A stretch of 6,915 bases of DNA, from positions 1-6,915 of the forward strand of contig JABMQB010000389.1 of NCBI GenBank assembly GCA_013203525.1. Direction: 5' to 3'. The notes under the pieces are model-generated. The model saw nothing but the letters and a program-made list of their open reading frames with translations, did no database searches and was not told the origin of the DNA. A program made the translations under genes and the position numbers. The DNA is from Mariniphaga sp. (GTDB taxonomy: Bacteria; Bacteroidota; Bacteroidia; Bacteroidales; Prolixibacteraceae). Below are positions 6,100 to 6,915 of the stretch, one piece after another. Position 1 is the stretch's first letter, and each line of letters starts with the position of its first letter.

Positions 6100-6915
6100 T
6101 TAATATATTTCAATATCATAAGGCATTCGGGCTAAAACACCTTTCATTTGAGTTATTTTTTTGTATTGTTCGTAGAACCTATAATTTTTACCCAGCTCTT
6201 TTTTCAACCACCAGGTTCTGACATTGTCTGCGCCGGTATTAAATAATTCTTCAAAAGGATCGGGAAGATATGGCAATGAAACCGTTCGATAATCATCAAG
6301 CCCAGCAATTTCAGCGGCCAGGTCAATAGCATCATTTAATCCTCCAAACATATCAATTAGTCCAATTTCCAAAGCATTTTCTCCGCTCCAAACTCTGCCT
6401 TGCCCAATTTCATCAACTTCTGATTTTTCCATTTCACGCCCGTCAGAAACGTGAGAAATAAATGTTTCATACCCCTCTTCGATATATTGTTGTAAAAGGT
6501 TTCTTTCAAAATTAGTCATTGAACGTGTTAGCGGAATTAAATTGGAATGTTTATTGGTTTCAATTGCATCGAAGGTTATTCCAAGTTTATCATTCAAAAG
6601 TTCACCGGCATTAGGAATAACACCAAATATGCCAATCGATCCGGTAATAGTATTTGGGCTTGCTACAATTTTATCGGCAGCACAGGCAATATAATAACCG
6701 CCTGATGCAGCCACATCGCCAAACGAAGCAATTACAACTTTTTCTTCGGCAGCCAGTTTTACCTCACGTAAAATAATATCCGAATCGAAAGCAGATCCAC
6801 CTGGCGAATTAATCCTTAATACAATTGCTTTGTATGTTGAATCCTGCCTGATTTTTCTGATTTCCCTCGATAGTTTATCACTATCAATTCCTTCGCCTCC
6901 TATAGAAATACCTAT
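6100..6915 (-). CDS. sppA: Signal peptide peptidase SppA, C-terminal part (5' end beyond window)
   Basis: Membrane-associated serine protease that degrades cleaved signal peptides. The reading frame is open from the right edge to the TAA at 6100-6102, giving 271 visible residues; a GTG at 6712-6714 lies inside the conserved core and is a valine, not the start. RINSPGGS (fragment residues 34-41) is the conserved oxyanion/substrate loop, and GDVAASGGYY (66-75) carries the nucleophile Ser71. TGSIGIFGVI (91-100) and GRVWSGENALEIGLID (173-188) are also family-typical. About 200 residues follow the serine, close to the 209 after Ser409 in E. coli SppA. In short SppA proteins (B. subtilis) the general-base Lys sits in an A-H-K-D context; here the aligned stretch reads K-H-S-N (122-125). 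This suggests the long, duplicated 67K type, whose Lys lies in the N-terminal half outside the window. The last 60 residues (about 212-271) are less conserved. It converges on the sulfatase gene. Confidence 0.93.
   Translation of the reverse strand: MGISIGGEGIDSDKLSREIRKIRQDSTYKAIVLRINSPGGSAFDSDIILREVKLAAEEKVVIASFGDVAASGGYYIACAADKIVASPNTITGSIGIFGVIPNAGELLNDKLGITFDAIETNKHSNLIPLTRSMTNFERNLLQQYIEEGYETFISHVSDGREMEKSEVDEIGQGRVWSGENALEIGLIDMFGGLNDAIDLAAEIAGLDDYRTVSLPYLPDPFEELFNTGADNVRTWWLKKELGKNYRFYEQYKKITQMKGVLARMPYDIEIY

Noticed and set aside
6100..6714. Reading sppA as a 204-residue protein starting at GTG 6712-6714
   Set aside because: The frame stays open to the window edge and the upstream residues contain the conserved RINSPGGS loop; starting at the GTG would cut off the loop and begin just before the catalytic serine.
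1..6915. CRISPR arrays, tRNA/rRNA genes, insertion sequences, phage or toxin-antitoxin modules
   Set aside because: No repeated spacer pattern, RNA gene signature, transposase or terminal inverted repeats were seen on either strand.

Overview
This window looks like ordinary chromosomal DNA from a member of the Bacteroidota. I base that on four things: a type IX secretion (T9SS) C-terminal sorting domain, promoter elements of the TAnnTTTG type, start codons with no clear Shine-Dalgarno sequence, and AT-rich DNA with homogeneous composition. The oxygen-sensitive ferredoxin-like protein, the Crp/Fnr regulator and the S1 sulfatase would suit an anaerobic or facultative marine or gut lineage (for example Bacteroidales/Marinilabiliales). 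That narrower placement is inference.

Layout from left to right. A large minus-strand gene (54-2726) encodes an 890-residue secreted beta-propeller protein with BNR/Asp-box repeats (VPS10/sortilin-like) and a T9SS sorting tail. Upstream of it on the same strand, 48 bp away, is a Crp/Fnr-family regulator (2775-3452). Diverging from the regulator is a plus-strand gene (3533-4408) for a 291-residue iron-sulfur protein: an N-terminal ferredoxin domain fused to a cysteine-containing C-terminal domain. An 80-bp divergent intergenic region holds an 18-bp palindrome typical of a Crp/Fnr operator and a perfect TAnnTTTG promoter element. The spacing suggests that the regulator activates the iron-sulfur gene and represses itself.

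The iron-sulfur gene ends in an intergenic region with two overlapping hairpins, the second followed by a T-run. Next comes a plus-strand lipoprotein S1 sulfatase (4550-6028). It converges on the 3' part of a minus-strand sppA gene (6100-6915, running off the right edge), and a long hairpin terminator lies between the two.

The regulator and iron-sulfur gene form one functional unit, probably a nitrosative/redox stress response of the HcpR type; hcp itself is not in the window. The propeller protein, sulfatase and SppA have no evident functional link to that unit. No RNA genes, CRISPR array, insertion sequence, phage gene or defence system is visible. No stretch over 300 bases lacks a gene. 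I do not see a clearly new biological system; the most interesting parts are the divergent regulatory region, the unusual cysteine pattern of the iron-sulfur protein and the overlapping hairpins before the sulfatase.
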